The notes: generated from the sequence alone by a model not told the origin. A stretch of 64,000 nucleotides of DNA from Tilletia caries (GCA_032718865.1 JALUTQ010000035.1:1240001-1304000), one strand, 5' to 3'. Shown: positions 1-10,919, counted from the first letter of the stretch. Numbers and translations are program-made.

Positions 1-394
1 CTTGCTGATGGGTGACAAGCCAATCGTTCCATCCCAACTGTGCAAAAGCAGCAGTCTCTCTCGATGATGCGCCGCCGTCGTGCTGTGGTACACTGCTTGG
101 GTGCTGTGTGGTTGCGGAGGAGGAGAGGAAGGGCAGGACCCAATGCTCCACATTCCCGTCTTCCGTCCCGTCCGGCCGAGCTGGCACTGTAGGGACATAT
201 ACTTGTAGCTGTGAAGTCGAGCCGGTCTGTGGAGTGGCCTGCGCAGATGTCGATGGTTGCGCTGTCGCTGTCGCTGTCGCTGCGGGTGTCGCTGCTGCTG
301 GCGCTGGTGCTGCTCCTCGCTGCATGAACTTGAGTCCCTGCAGCTTGGAGGAGAGCGAGGCCACTGGCGCATTCGGCTTGTTCGCCTTGTGCAT
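1..394 (-). CDS. MPP6-family nuclear exosome cofactor (partial, N-terminal part)
   Basis: An open reading frame starts at an ATG at 394 and runs leftward off the window, giving about 131 residues without a stop. Residues about 13-26 read SLSSKLQGLKFMQRG, which matches the family hallmark (Leu-Lys-Phe-Met-Gln-Arg) of M-phase phosphoprotein 6. An Ala/Thr-rich spacer follows, then NVEHWVLP, which fits the second conserved block around a Trp. Known members bind nuclear exosome RNA and help Mtr4/Rrp6-dependent processing of 5.8S rRNA and other nuclear transcripts. The gene is divergent from the one starting at 553 and shares a roughly 160-bp promoter with it. The C-terminus lies outside the window. 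The family call rests on two short motifs in the right order, so it is good but not certain. Confidence 0.72.
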   Translation of the reverse strand, partial: MHKANKPNAPVASLSSKLQGLKFMQRGAAPAPAAATPAATATATAQPSTSAQATPQTGSTSQLQVYVPTVPARPDGTEDGNVEHWVLPFLSSSATTQHPSSVPQHDGGASSRETAAFAQLGWNDWLVTHQQ

Positions 395-552
395 CTTCCT
401 CTGCGAATATGTATGTGCGGTGGATGGGAAGAAGGTCGTCCTCGTCGTCCTCGAGCTCAAGGCCAACTGATATTTTTTTTCCCAGAAGATCGTACAACTC
501 GACGCTCACCATCCTCCCTGTCTGCAGAGTGCAGGCCCTGAGAATCCGAGAG

Positions 553-1483
553 ATGACCTCGTGGACGCGCTTCCGCCCGCTCCTCCCCGCCTTCGCCCTC
601 GTGACCGTGTACACCTCAGTCACCTACAACTACGCCGTCCAAGCCCGACTCCGACTCGAAGCCCAACGCCTGCACGTCCTCCGCCTGAACGCCCTCGCCG
701 AGCTCCGCAATGCCGTCTTCGTGAGCTCGCTCGGGCGGCGCGGAAGTAGGCAGGAGGACGACGAGGAGGTCGAAGAGGGCGTTAGGGGGTTGATCAGGTT
801 GGGACTTGACCCGGCGCAGGCGGGCTTTGGGCAGCTGCATCGCGACATTCTTCCTACTGCCACGAGCTCGTCCTCAGCAGAAACGGTCGCTGACGGCCCG
901 CGAACGGGATGGTCGGACGTATTCTTCGGCGGACCCAACTCGTATCGCGCGCAACATAACGGCGGTGCGCGGGACGGGACAGGCAGCACTGGCGAGACGA
1001 TGACGGAAATTTTACGGAGGGCGATGAAGAGCGCCTTCGCCGACTTCCAAGTGTTGGGGAGTGGGAGCGGGAGCGGGAGCGGGGCAGGCAAGCGCGCGCT
1101 GGCGGAGGAGGAGGACGAGGCGCTGGAGAGGTGGATTGAACAAGGTACGTTCCCATCTGCCAATCAAGCTTGTTCCCCCGGCGAGGCTGACCTCCCCTTT
1201 CCTCTTTCCTCCCATTCCCCCAGCCATGGACAACGAAGATCAAGACCTCCCTCAAACAAAACTTCAACCCCCTTCCTCCCCATCAATACCAGACCCTCCA
1301 ACCCCATTCCAACGCGTCCAGTCCGATCTGGCCCCCCCTGCGCCTGCCGAAACCCAACCACAGCAGCAACGAAGGAGAGCAAGAACAGCAGGACGGGACG
1401 AACAGACTTCTTCATCGGACGGGCGGAATCTAGACGGGCAACAACAACGAAGACCTGTACCTCAAAGACCCATCCTCATCTGA
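553..1483 (+). CDS. Hypothetical single-pass membrane protein, two exons
   Basis: Exon 1 is 553-1144 and exon 2 is 1224-1483. The intron 1145-1223 starts GTACGT and ends CAG, and the spliced frame gives 283 aa. The N-terminus has a short basic start and a hydrophobic stretch (residues about 8-28) that looks like a membrane anchor or mitochondrial inner-membrane segment. A predicted helical, Arg/Leu-rich section follows, then an acidic region with a Gly-Ser repeat, and a Pro/Gln-rich tail in exon 2. The unspliced frame stays open further downstream but becomes arginine-rich junk. I recognise no family. It converges with the Snu114 gene, whose stop is about 200 bp away. Confidence 0.5.
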
Positions 1484-1689
1484 AGAAATACCAACCAAAA
1501 AATGCCAAACTTGCGAATTCACATCTGGGAAGGGACACGAGCGGGGTTGTAGGCAGTAGTAGCATTCGGCGCGCGCGCGCGGGCGGGGCGAAAGCGAGCC
1601 GGCTCTGTTTTGCAATTGCGAAGCCACCCTTCGTTTGGAAGTTGAGCGGAAAAGAAAGCCTCGTACATCCGATCGAGCAGGGGATTGCC

Positions 1690-1814
1690 TCAGCTGAGAT
1701 CGAAGCTCGACGCGAGCGCGACGACCATCTCGCTGTCCAAGTACCTGTCGCGCGAGGGAGAGAGAGAGAGAGGAGACGGTGATCAGTCAAGACGAAAAAT
1801 CCCATCAACAAGAG

Positions 1815-1870
<56 letters not shown>

Positions 1871-4800
1871 TCACTGATTGACAGAGATAGCATCACTCAA
1901 CCCCTTCCTCCTCCTCACCTTCAGCACGAAATCCCTCGCAAGCCCCAAGGGAGGCGCCGGCTCCAACGGCCTCAACACAACACCCTTATCCAACGGGTCC
2001 CCAGGGACGACCTGCCAATGGTCGAAAATCTGCACACAGAACGCCTGCCCCTGCGTCAGCGCCCGGAGGTCCGTCTCGAACCCGTTCGCGTCCATCACGG
2101 GCAAATACGCCTTCACGGTGCTCAACGGAGAGCCAGCTTGCGGGATGTCCTGTACCACATGGCCCCGTCGACGCGCTAGGACTTTGTACACCGCGTCCAC
2201 GGCTGTCGGTGGCGTTTGCACCTCTACAAAGTACACGGGCTCCATCAGGCGCGGTGTGGCGAGGAGGAGGGAGGAGTAGCACACCCTCCGACTCGCGGGG
2301 ATGATCTGCCCCCCACCTCTCGAGATCGGGTCCGGGGCAACTTGCGCGTCCAAGATCCGGAACTTCACATTCCGGATCGGCTCGTCGCAAAGTGGGCCCT
2401 CTCGTGTCGCCCATTGGAACCCCTGCCGGATCGACTCTCGGACGTTGTACAGCAGCTTCTTGTCGACTTCCGAGGGTAAGGTGTCGTCCATCAGGATGTT
2501 CGGGCCGTTCTCCTCCGGGCCGAAGGCCCAGATCGAGCGAGAGGCTAGGAGGTCCCAGTCGTATTTCTCTTGGAAGTGCTTGCCGAGTTGCTTGGGTGGC
2601 ATGCGGATGTGTACCCGGCCGGACTCGATGTCTTCGGCGATCCCCTTCTCCAACGGCTCCGCGATGATCGTCAGCTTGTTCCTACACACTCAAAACCAGT
2701 CAGCATTCGTATCGCCACCAAGGGAGGGAGGGAGGGAGAGAGAGAGCACTCACTTCTTATTCGCCGTCTGCGCATAACACTTCACCGCACTCGTCTCCAC
2801 AACCGTCTCCCTAAACTGAACGACAGGATCACTAACCTTAACCTCAATCTCCGCAAACACCTTCCGCAAATCATGCAGCACCGAATCCAACATGACCTCA
2901 CCAGTCCCCAAGACCACATGCTCCCCGCTCTCCTCGACCTTCGTGCTGATGAGCGGGTAGGTCTGGTTGATCTTCCGCAACCCGTCCAGCATCTTGGGCA
3001 GCTCGGCCGGGTTCAGAGGTTCGACGGACACTTTGAGGACCGAGGACGTCATATGGTCCAGCCCCGAACACACATACCGCTCCTCCTCGCCCACATCCGC
3101 GCCCAAGACCGTAGCACTCTTCACCATATTCGCCTCCACGCCGGAGAGGAGCACCAACGAGCCCGCAGGCGCAGCCTCCAACGGCAACGTAAACCGCGTA
3201 TTATGAATCCCCACTCCCAGCACCGTAGCACGCGCCAGATCCTCGCCGTCGTCCTGGGTGTACCCTTCCCCGAGGACGTTGACTTGGTCGCCTACATGCA
3301 CCGTTCCCGAAAGGACGCGTCCGAAGGCCCGCATGCCCGAGGCGTCGCTCGTCGGGAAGAGCTTGGTGACGTGGATCACCAGCGGGCCGTCCGGGTCACA
3401 GTTCGCGAGGGCCGCGAATAAGGGGGACGTCTCCATCGACTGCGGACCCGTCCATATCCTCGACACCTTCGCCAACGCGCCTGCCTTCGGCGATGGGATC
3501 CCATACACCATCACGTCCGCCAAGCCCTCACTATTCCCAAAGAACTGATTCAACACGACCCGGAGCAGCGCGCGGACATCCATCTTGTACACCGCTGGCT
3601 TGAGGTGGATGCCCAGCTTGGACAGGGTGAGCTTCAGGCTGTCCGTGTCCGAGGAGAGCACGTGGGTGTAGAGCTTGTAGAGCGGTTCGAGGATGAATTG
3701 GACGAAGGAGCGCTTGTGTTCCGGGTCCGGGGCGACGCGGGTGAATTTCCGGGAGGAGGGGACGTAGTAGATGTTCCCCCACAGCCGCTTCGCGAACTCG
3801 TCCACATCAAAGCGCGCCGCCTTCTTGTTCCTGCCGCCGACGTTGCTGTTATTCTGGGCGTACAGCTTAGCAAAAGAGCGCAGGGTGAACGACCAACCCA
3901 TCTGCGTGCTCGCAAACGCGACGTTCCCGCGCTCGGGAGCCAGTCTCCGAGCCGGGTTCGAATCGAGGCTCGCAATGAGCGCATTCACCTGCTCAATGGT
4001 ATGTTTAATCTTGAAGTACGCCTCCACGGGCGGTAACCTCAACTCCAAAATCAGCCGATCCACCTTATTCACCACGAGCACGATGGGCAGACCCTGACGG
4101 ATGACGTGGCGGATGATGTGCTCCGTCGAGGCCATGACGCCCTCGACTACGTCGACGACGAGGAGGACGCCGTCGGAGAGGCGGACGGAGGCGGCGACTT
4201 CGTCTTGGAAGTTCGGGTGGCCGGGGGTGTCGAGGAGGTTGAACAGGTAGGATTTGTTGTGGGTCGTGGGCAGGACGAGGGTGAGCGGGGATGTCTTTGT
4301 GGAGATGCCGCGTTGGCGTTCGAGGATGGTCGCGTCGGTGTAGCGGGTCTGTTTTGGGAAAAAGGGGGGGTTAAGAGGGTAAGACGAGGGAAGGCGCGAA
4401 CTGGGAGCGCTGGTGCATGTGATACGCACGTCTTTGTCCATATTGATCTCCATGCGATGACTTTCGAAGAGGAGCATGTCCTGCGGAGTAAAAAAAAAGC
4501 CATGGTTAGCCCATCAGCCATGGAGCGCAGTATTAATAAGTGAAAAGAGGAACTCACCATGAGACTGGTCTTTCCATGATGGAGACCGCCAACGACAGCA
4601 ACATTGCGAACATGATCCGGAAACCCCAAGAGATTAGCCATGAACTCCCTATCAAACCTGGCCTCCGGAACGCCATCCCCGCCCTCGCCCTCGCCCTCCT
4701 GAATAGCAAACTTGCGAACCTTGACAGGCTCAATGATAGGGACGCTAATCGCCTGCGAGTCCTCCTCCTGCACGAGAGCCTCGACGTCCTCGCCGTAGGT

Positions 4801-5284
4801 CTCGTTCGCGGTCGGGTAGTACTTCTTGTCCTCGTGGAGGACGACGGCGTGTGAGGAGGATTCGTCGACGCGGATGAGGGCGTGTGTGGGTGCTGCGCCG
4901 ATTTGGAGGTCGCCGTCGCCGTTGTCGTCGTAGCCTTCGAGCGGGGGTGGTTGGTCGTCTTCTTCGTTGTCGATGTCGATGGCTGGTTGGTGTTGGTATG
5001 TGTTTGCTGCGAATTGGGCTGTGCGTTGTTGTTCGAGCTGTAGGGCGTGCTCGTCGTCGTCTTCGAGATCGGAGTCGAGATCTGCGCCGATGTAGTTTCC
5101 GCTGTGGGCGGAGAGGGAGAGTCAGGATGAGTTCAAGCTGTGTGAGGGAGAGATGGTATGTGTGGGAGAGAGAGCGCTTACAATTCCTGTGACAATGCAG
5201 TGGGGTGGACAGAGACCGAGGAGATCATCAGCAGCGAGCAGACGCAGACACACCCAGCGAAGCACTCACGTCGTAGTCGTCCAT
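1690..5284 (-). CDS. SNU114: Snu114/EFTUD2, U5 snRNP GTPase, seven exons
   Basis: The EF-2-like GTPase of the U5 snRNP drives spliceosome activation and disassembly with Brr2 and Prp8 in the nucleus. Exons on the minus strand are 5284-5270, 5186-5182 (5 nt), 5101-4558, 4480-4430, 4348-2754, 2681-1875 and 1744-1690. They total 3,072 nt, giving 1,023 aa (the human protein is about 970). The protein opens MDDYDEFGNYIG, the conserved Snu114 start. An acidic N-terminal domain follows, then the P-loop HHGKTSLM (about residues 181-188, split by an intron), LDTPGHPNF (G3), NKVDRL (G4) and the C-terminal EF-2 domains with [25 protein letters not shown] and RRRGHV. The last exon gives a short tail ending at 1690. 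The last intron holds a long CT tract. The match is residue-by-residue over most of the length, so the assignment is firm; the last exon is the least certain part. Confidence 0.95.
1745..1874 (-). repeat. CT/GA microsatellite inside the last SNU114 intron
   Basis: The final intron of the Snu114 gene (donor GTGAGT, acceptor ACAG) contains about 25 uninterrupted GA units on the plus strand (about 1817-1867), read as a long CT tract on the sense strand, plus shorter CT runs near the acceptor. A tract this long is prone to slippage, so intron length probably varies between strains (inference). Confidence 0.85.
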
Positions 5285-6356
5285 GATTGCCTATGGCTAT
5301 GGCTATGGCTATGCGCTGCGCTCGTTGTTTCCTTACGCTGTCCCAGTTGAGCAGATGCGATGCGATGCGATGCTGGTGGATGCCAATTGCCAGCCAGGAT
5401 GACCTCCATACGGTATGGCCTATTATGGCTATGGGATACTGTATGCGATGCCTTTCTTCCTGTGCTGAATGCTCCACCCACTTTCGTTACGCAACGGCTG
5501 CCCTCTCACTCACTCGCGTGGCTGAGCACAATCGTTTTTTGGATGTGGAAAAGCGCTTTTGGCAGCAGTTTTTGGAAGGCCCAGCAAATGCAAAGGGCAA
5601 GGTCGCTGGGCTGGCACTGGCTCAGACGGAGGCAGGGAGAAGGGAGAGCTGTGCTGTCTGCTGTCTGCGGCCAGGCTCAGCGCTGGGAGAGCGGGGCGTG
5701 CGTGGACATGGGCGATGGGAGTCAGCGTGTATTCATGCATTGCTCTGCGGGCAGGGACTCATCCCACACACAGACATCGCATCGCACCGCATCGCTCCAT
5801 TCACGCCTGGGATCGCAAGTCAGAAGAAACGATAGGGAATTGAGATTGAGATTGAGATTGTGGGAGACGAGGACCGCAAGAGGGAAGGAGATCCCCCGAG
5901 GAGAGAGAGACACCTTGTTGAGCAGGGAGCGTCCTTCGAAAGTTGAGAAAACACCCCTGCCACCCGCTGCGACCTGCGACCTGCTGCTTGGTGCGCCGCC
6001 CGTTCTTCACTCTTGCTTGTCCCATGATAGAGCAGATCTCGCTGTGATGATTGTCGAAGCCTGCTACAATAAAGGGAGCGTGTACAATGAGGAGAGCGGT
6101 GGGGAGAGGGTGGTGGGAGGGAGCGGTGTTTATATACCTCTGATTCTCTCGGCCGAGTGGCGAGCTATGAGGCGAGGTCATGTCCATCACACAGCACGCT
6201 CGTCCCATCGGTCAGTCAGTCTGGCATCTCGCTGTCGCAGCATTCATTCATTCACTCAGCTCGCTCTCTCTCTCTCTCTCCCAGCCAGCCAGCGAGGGAG
6301 CGAGGGTGTACACTGTGCAGCGCAGAGGTCGGCGCTTCCCCCAGCAGCAGCCCACA
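5285..6356. other. Intergenic region between SNU114 and the Spo7-like gene
   Basis: About 1.07 kb between two divergent genes. It holds short repeats (a GGCTAT run near 5287-5315, ATGCGATGCG near 5355-5370, three GAGATT units near 5840-5860) and a TATATA-like stretch near 6130. Open frames here have no recognisable protein character. I see no gene or RNA. Confidence 0.5.
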
Positions 6357-7877
6357 ATGCCAACCCAACGGCGACACCACCACCTGCCCTCACACGCCCT
6401 AATCCCAACAACCCCCTTCCACCCAACCGCAAACCCAGCCGCGTTCCGGGACCTCCTCATCTTCGAAGAACGCCTCAAACAAGCCGCAGCGCGCTATACC
6501 CGCCGCAAACGCAAATACCAAACACTCCTCACCTTCCTCCTCGCGGCTACCCTCACCTCCGCCTACCATGCTGCGGCGAGCAGCCCGCATTGGAGTGGCA
6601 TTCTCGATCTCGCCCTCAGGTGGGCTGCGGACCCGGATACTGATTATCGGACGGGCTTGAATGGGGCGGAAGATGTGTCTGCACAGCGGATCGCGCACTC
6701 ACACCACCGGGTGCGGAAGGGGATCAGTCGGGTCCGCGGCAGGGATACAGCTGCCGGCGCCGCAGCCAACAATAATGCGGCTGAACGAAGACAGCGGCGC
6801 AGCACCGGCGGAGCTGGAGCTGGAGCTGGAGCTGTCGCTTCCGCTGCGGGCAAAGCGAAGGGCGCTGTATGGGACGTCGTCGATGCGGGCGCGGACAGCG
6901 CCGCGGCGGTCGTCTCGGCGGCGGTATCCGCTGCTCTTGCCAGTGGGAGTGGGAGTAGCACGCTCTCTAGCAAGACGAACAACAACAACAACAAGGGCAA
7001 AGCGAGAGCAGCCTTCGCTTTCCGCACTGACTCGCCTTTAATATCAACTCCTCCTTCAGCAGCCGACAAAGCCAGCCTGCTCGCCGCCAGCAAAACAGCC
7101 CAACCTTCCTCCTCCGCAGAGGAAGAAAGGACATACTACACCCACGCCGACGGCGCCGCCATGCTCCGCTACTACCTCTGGGTCGGCCTCTTCCTCTTCT
7201 TCTCCACCACCACCTTCCTCTTCTTCGCCTCCGGCCTGTACTCGGAACGCATCGCGGCGGGCGCGACGTTTGTGCCGCAGGCGAATCGGGCGTTGGGGTA
7301 TTATAATTTGTATTTGAATACGCGCACCGGCAGGGGGGCGGGTGGGGGCACGGGGACGGGGACGGGGACGGGGAGTAGGGAGGGGAGTAGGGAGGGGAGT
7401 AGGGAGGGGAGTAGGGAGGAGGGGCAGGGGCAGGGGCAGGGGCAGGGGGAGAAGCGCGGGAGAGGGAGGTCCGGCCTGGGCAGGGCCGCGTCTTGGTTCT
7501 GGGGCTCACAAGCTCCTCCACCCTCCTCCCCTTCCCCCTCCCCCTCCGAGAAGGGCAAGAAGAAGTCCAAACTCGCCTCAAGCACCTCCAACTCCAACTC
7601 CAACAGCGACGACGACTCAATCGTAACCCGCGCGCCGCCCTCCCAACCCACACCCACCCCAACATCCAACCCATCAAACCAACCACCGCCCTCCACAAAC
7701 CCACGCGGGGAGCTCCTCCTGGGCCCGCGTGTACATACCGAGTTCAGGCAGGGGTATGAGCGCTACCGGGCCGAGTTTGAGCGGAGGAGGGCGATGAGGA
7801 TCGAGGCGCAGCGGAGGGGGAGGGGGTGGGGTGGGAGGGTGTGGAGAGTTTTGAGGGGGTGGGTTTGGGTTGGGTAG
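6357..7877 (+). CDS. Spo7-like regulatory subunit of the Nem1 lipin phosphatase
   Basis: A single exon of 506 aa. Residues 29-70 (AFRDLLIFEERLKQ, then a basic stretch and a hydrophobic helix) match the Spo7 signature, in which an FRxLLxxEExL helix leads into the first membrane span. A second span lies near residues 270-292 (YYLWVGLFLFF...), followed by the typical FVPQANRALGYYNLYLN. A C-terminal Arg-rich block (EFRQGYERYR) also fits. Spo7 holds the phosphatase Nem1 at the nuclear/ER membrane, where the complex dephosphorylates lipin and controls phospholipid versus triacylglycerol synthesis. The spacer between the spans is unusually long and low in complexity, and residues about 340-365 are a GSRE/GQ repeat encoded by a GC-rich minisatellite. 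The start was chosen as the first ATG before the conserved helix. Confidence 0.82.
   Translation: MPTQRRHHHLPSHALIPTTPFHPTANPAAFRDLLIFEERLKQAAARYTRRKRKYQTLLTFLLAATLTSAYHAAASSPHWSGILDLALRWAADPDTDYRTGLNGAEDVSAQRIAHSHHRVRKGISRVRGRDTAAGAAANNNAAERRQRRSTGGAGAGAGAVASAAGKAKGAVWDVVDAGADSAAAVVSAAVSAALASGSGSSTLSSKTNNNNNKGKARAAFAFRTDSPLISTPPSAADKASLLAASKTAQPSSSAEEERTYYTHADGAAMLRYYLWVGLFLFFSTTTFLFFASGLYSERIAAGATFVPQANRALGYYNLYLNTRTGRGAGGGTGTGTGTGSREGSREGSREGSREEGQGQGQGQGEKRGRGRSGLGRAASWFWGSQAPPPSSPSPSPSEKGKKKSKLASSTSNSNSNSDDDSIVTRAPPSQPTPTPTSNPSNQPPPSTNPRGELLLGPRVHTEFRQGYERYRAEFERRRAMRIEAQRRGRGWGGRVWRVLRGWVWVG
7366..7455 (+). repeat. Coding minisatellite in the Spo7-like gene
   Basis: Tandem 12-bp units (GGGAGTAGGGAG type) followed by 6-bp GGGGCA units encode the repeats GSREGSRE and GQGQGQ. 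All units keep the reading frame. Unit number is likely to vary between strains (inference). Confidence 0.8.
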
Positions 7878-8268
7878 CGAAGCGGAGCGCAGCGTAGCGT
7901 CGCATAGCGGAGCGTAAAGCGTAGCGTTGGAGGGCTGATTATACTCCCTTTTGGGGGGGCTTCGTCTTGTGCTACCTCCCCCTCCTCCTTCCATCAATCA
8001 CACTTTTGCCCTTCTGACTGCACTTGAGAAACGAAATCAGAAGTGGAAATGACTTTGGTTAGGGGCTAGAGAAACATCCTTGGAGAGCAGGTAGAGATAA
8101 ATCCAAAAAAACGAGAGTGGAGAGTATGAACAGCAAACGCGAAACGCGACGGGAGGGGGGGGGGGGGGATTAGAGAAAGCGGCACGTTAGAGTGAGTGTG
8201 GATAAGGAGAGGGGGGGTCCAAAGAACGTGAAAAGAAGAGGGGGGAGATGAAAGTCCGAGGAGGGGCT
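7878..8268. other. Convergent 3' region
   Basis: About 390 bp between the ends of the Spo7-like and FAD-oxidase genes. The first 50 bp contain short degenerate units (AGCGGAGCG/AGCGTAGCG). A run of 12 or so G lies near 8155-8168. No gene seen. Confidence 0.5.
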
Positions 8269-10320
8269 TCACCTTGGCAACGGATGGATATCCTGCGACC
8301 AACTCTCCCCACCCGCCGCCGCCAGCTCCACCACCTCCATCTTCCCCTGGCCCGCCTTCTTCCTCGCCTCCCTCTCCGCCTTCGACCCCAAATTCTGCGG
8401 ATTCCTAAAAAGATTCAAAGGATCATACCGATCCTTCAGCACGAACAGCCGATCGCGCTCCTCACCCGCACCATGGAACGCCTCCAACCAATCCTCCCGG
8501 TCCGGGTCCTGGTAGCACCCATACGAGCTACTCGCGATCCGTCCCTTCTCCAGCCCGGCCCGGAGCGACTCGTGCATCCGACGGACCCAGGACTTGCCTT
8601 CGGAGTCTACGACGCTGCCGGGCCAGGTGCCGACGGTCTGTTGGATGAGCCACATGCCGTCGACGAACGGGATCGAGGAGACCGCGCGGACCTCCTTCCG
8701 CAAATGGAAGGCATTATGCCCACCGAAGAGCTCCATGAACACATTCCAGCTCCACCGATTGTTGCCCACCCCGTTCCGGGCGCCCTCGTACAACATCGAG
8801 GCCCAGCCCTGCCACGCGTCCAAGGGAACCTGTTTGCCCACCGAGGGCCCCGCATTGGAAGGCGCGGCCGGGTTCGTCCTGATCAACGTCGTCTTCGGCA
8901 CATAGTTGTTATGCTCCAACCGCTCCTTGGCCGTATTGAGTTTATCGCCGGGCGCACCGAAGTCGTCCCACTCGCCCATCATGTCGAGCCAGTTCATCTC
9001 CTTGTACTCCGTCCCTGCGTCCGGTTTGGCGAGGGTGTCGCCGCCGCGGGAACGGAGCTCGGGCCAGAGGGTCGAGTATACCATCTCCGCTGCTGCTTGC
9101 GGGCCGTTGTAGATCCCGCGCATTCGGACCATGACGTCCCCCTTCCCATCGACTTTGGACATGGCGGGCGTGATCTGCAGATGGAACCCCAATTCGGAGG
9201 GAAGGTCCTTCCGACCCGCCCACGCGGTGATCCCATCCAACAACTTCGCAAAGGCCCTTGCATCAGGCACAGCCTCATGCCAACTGTGCTCAATGAACGT
9301 CATATTCGTCTTCCCAACATCCTGCGTCTTGAAGCTGAAGCAGGTGACGATGCCGAAGTGGTTGCCTGCGCCGCGCATGCCCCAGAGGAGGTCCCGGTGT
9401 TGGACGGGGTCGACGAGGGCGAAGGAGCCGTCGGCGAGGATGACGTCCATGCCTAGGATCGCATCGGCCGCGAGACCCCATGCGCGGGAGAGGGGCCCAA
9501 ACCCACCGCAGAGCGCATGTCCACCGACACCGACGGTCGGACAGGTTCCATGCGTCATAGCGCGCTTGCCCTGTTGCCAGAGCACCTTGACGACGTCGCC
9601 CAACCTGGCCCCGGGTCCAATATAGGCATCATGCATGTCCTTCTCGGAGAGCACGATGCCATCCAGTTTGGCCAAGTCGATCACGAGGGCACCATCCTGC
9701 CCGCCGCTCCCGCTGCCGGAGAACGAATGCCCGCCGGACCTGGCAGCAACGGGCACCCCACCATGCTGTACCGCGCACCGCACACAATCGGACACCTGAC
9801 GCGTCGCATTCGGGAACGCGACGGCCAGGGGCAGGTAGTGGTAGTTCAGATTGTCGGACTGGGCGCTGTTCCAGAACTCGGCGTCGGCGGGGGTGTGCAC
9901 CTTGATGCCCATGTTGTAGATGCAGGACACGAGTGTGCTGGATTCCTTGATTTTGACGGGCACTTGAAGCGGGGGCAGCTCGGCGTCGGTCAGGTGCGGG
10001 CGTTGGCGGGTTTGGATTGCGTGGGCTGTGGAGGCTTGGAGGGATGCGAGGGTGGCGGGGTCGATCTGGCGCTGCTCGCCTGCTGCTGCTCTGGACGAGG
10101 GCTCCCGGCGCGCGTGGGGAGGGGGAGGGCCGTCCCAGTGTGCATAGCGTGCTGCGATTGCTGACCGCTGTTCCTGTGCGACTGCGACGGCGACGGGTGA
10201 CGCTGTGGCTGTGGTGGTGATCGTGGCGAGGACGAGGACGAGGAGCACGACGGCGGCGAGCAGGCTGAGACTCCGCCTGGGTCTGCGTCTGCGTCTGCTG
10301 TGGTCCTGAGTGCTGCCCAT
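8269..10320 (-). CDS. Berberine-bridge-type FAD-linked oxidoreductase, secreted or membrane-anchored
   Basis: An intronless gene of 683 aa. The N-terminus is very basic (RRRRRPRRS) and is followed by a hydrophobic segment at about residues 19-40, so it is a signal anchor or a long signal peptide. The FAD-binding PCMH domain starts near residue 160. It contains ARSGGHSFSG with His198, the usual covalent FAD-linking histidine, and HGTCPTVGVGGHALCGGFG with Cys260 in the position of the second, cysteinyl FAD link of bicovalent flavoenzymes such as glucooligosaccharide oxidase. The substrate domain follows, and the C-terminal BBE motif is DRYDPLNLFRNPQNL. Such enzymes oxidise carbohydrates or alkaloid-like alcohols with oxygen, releasing peroxide. 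The substrate cannot be read from the sequence. No biosynthetic cluster surrounds it. Confidence 0.88.
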   Translation of the reverse strand: MGSTQDHSRRRRRPRRSLSLLAAVVLLVLVLATITTTATASPVAVAVAQEQRSAIAARYAHWDGPPPPHARREPSSRAAAGEQRQIDPATLASLQASTAHAIQTRQRPHLTDAELPPLQVPVKIKESSTLVSCIYNMGIKVHTPADAEFWNSAQSDNLNYHYLPLAVAFPNATRQVSDCVRCAVQHGGVPVAARSGGHSFSGSGSGGQDGALVIDLAKLDGIVLSEKDMHDAYIGPGARLGDVVKVLWQQGKRAMTHGTCPTVGVGGHALCGGFGPLSRAWGLAADAILGMDVILADGSFALVDPVQHRDLLWGMRGAGNHFGIVTCFSFKTQDVGKTNMTFIEHSWHEAVPDARAFAKLLDGITAWAGRKDLPSELGFHLQITPAMSKVDGKGDVMVRMRGIYNGPQAAAEMVYSTLWPELRSRGGDTLAKPDAGTEYKEMNWLDMMGEWDDFGAPGDKLNTAKERLEHNNYVPKTTLIRTNPAAPSNAGPSVGKQVPLDAWQGWASMLYEGARNGVGNNRWSWNVFMELFGGHNAFHLRKEVRAVSSIPFVDGMWLIQQTVGTWPGSVVDSEGKSWVRRMHESLRAGLEKGRIASSSYGCYQDPDREDWLEAFHGAGEERDRLFVLKDRYDPLNLFRNPQNLGSKAEREARKKAGQGKMEVVELAAAGGESWSQDIHPLPR

Positions 10321-10919
10321 GCTGAGTTGCTGATTCGCTGGGTGGCAAGCTGTCCGCTGTTATTGCAGTCGTTATTGCAGTCAGTCCAGAGGTGAAGGTG
10401 GGGTGCACACTGGACAGCAACGAAGGTAAGCCAAGCCAAGTCGAAGTTGGAAGTCGAGCCTGGGAATGGGGAACAGGCTACCGCCACCACACACTGCTCC
10501 AGTGCCTCGCTCTATTTGGCCCCGAATAAGCTCAGCAATGTCGTCAGTTATGTAAGCTCTCTGGGGAAAATAATCTCATCTCGCCGTTTGCTTCTACCGT
10601 TCACACTTCCCTTTGGCTGGAACGGGACCAACGATCGAGCATGGCATCGAGCTCGACCTCGCCTACCTTCGGTCTGACCCTTTCCCGCCCAGAGATGGCC
10701 CCTGGGCATTGGTAATGCGCCCAAGAGTATGTTATACGGGAGGCAAGGAATACGGAGCCTTCATTCGTTATTCGTTTTAAGGATAAAATACTTGGGTTCC
10801 GGGACCCCCGGGTCATCAGTGGAGAACGTTTCTTCAACAGTCGTGATAAGATGTGATGCGTAGACGTGCGCGGTGCGAAACCGGAGAGAACGTAATCCCT
10901 TTCAACGTGCTCGGTGTGC
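10321..10919. other. Intergenic region upstream of the FAD oxidase
   Basis: About 600 bp holding the oxidase promoter and the 3' flank of the disrupted repeat-protein gene. The right part (from about 10,850) resembles the corresponding flank near 13,870. No gene seen. Confidence 0.5.

Noticed and set aside
1145..1782. Continuation of the unspliced frame beyond 1144 to 1782
   Set aside because: Composition becomes Arg/Ser/Thr-rich and it runs into the GA repeat and the antisense end of SNU114; splicing at 1144/1224 gives a better protein.
5360..6643. 427-codon plus-strand frame upstream of the Spo7-like gene
   Set aside because: No domain, poor composition, and it overlaps the promoter and the 5' end of the Spo7-like gene in another frame.
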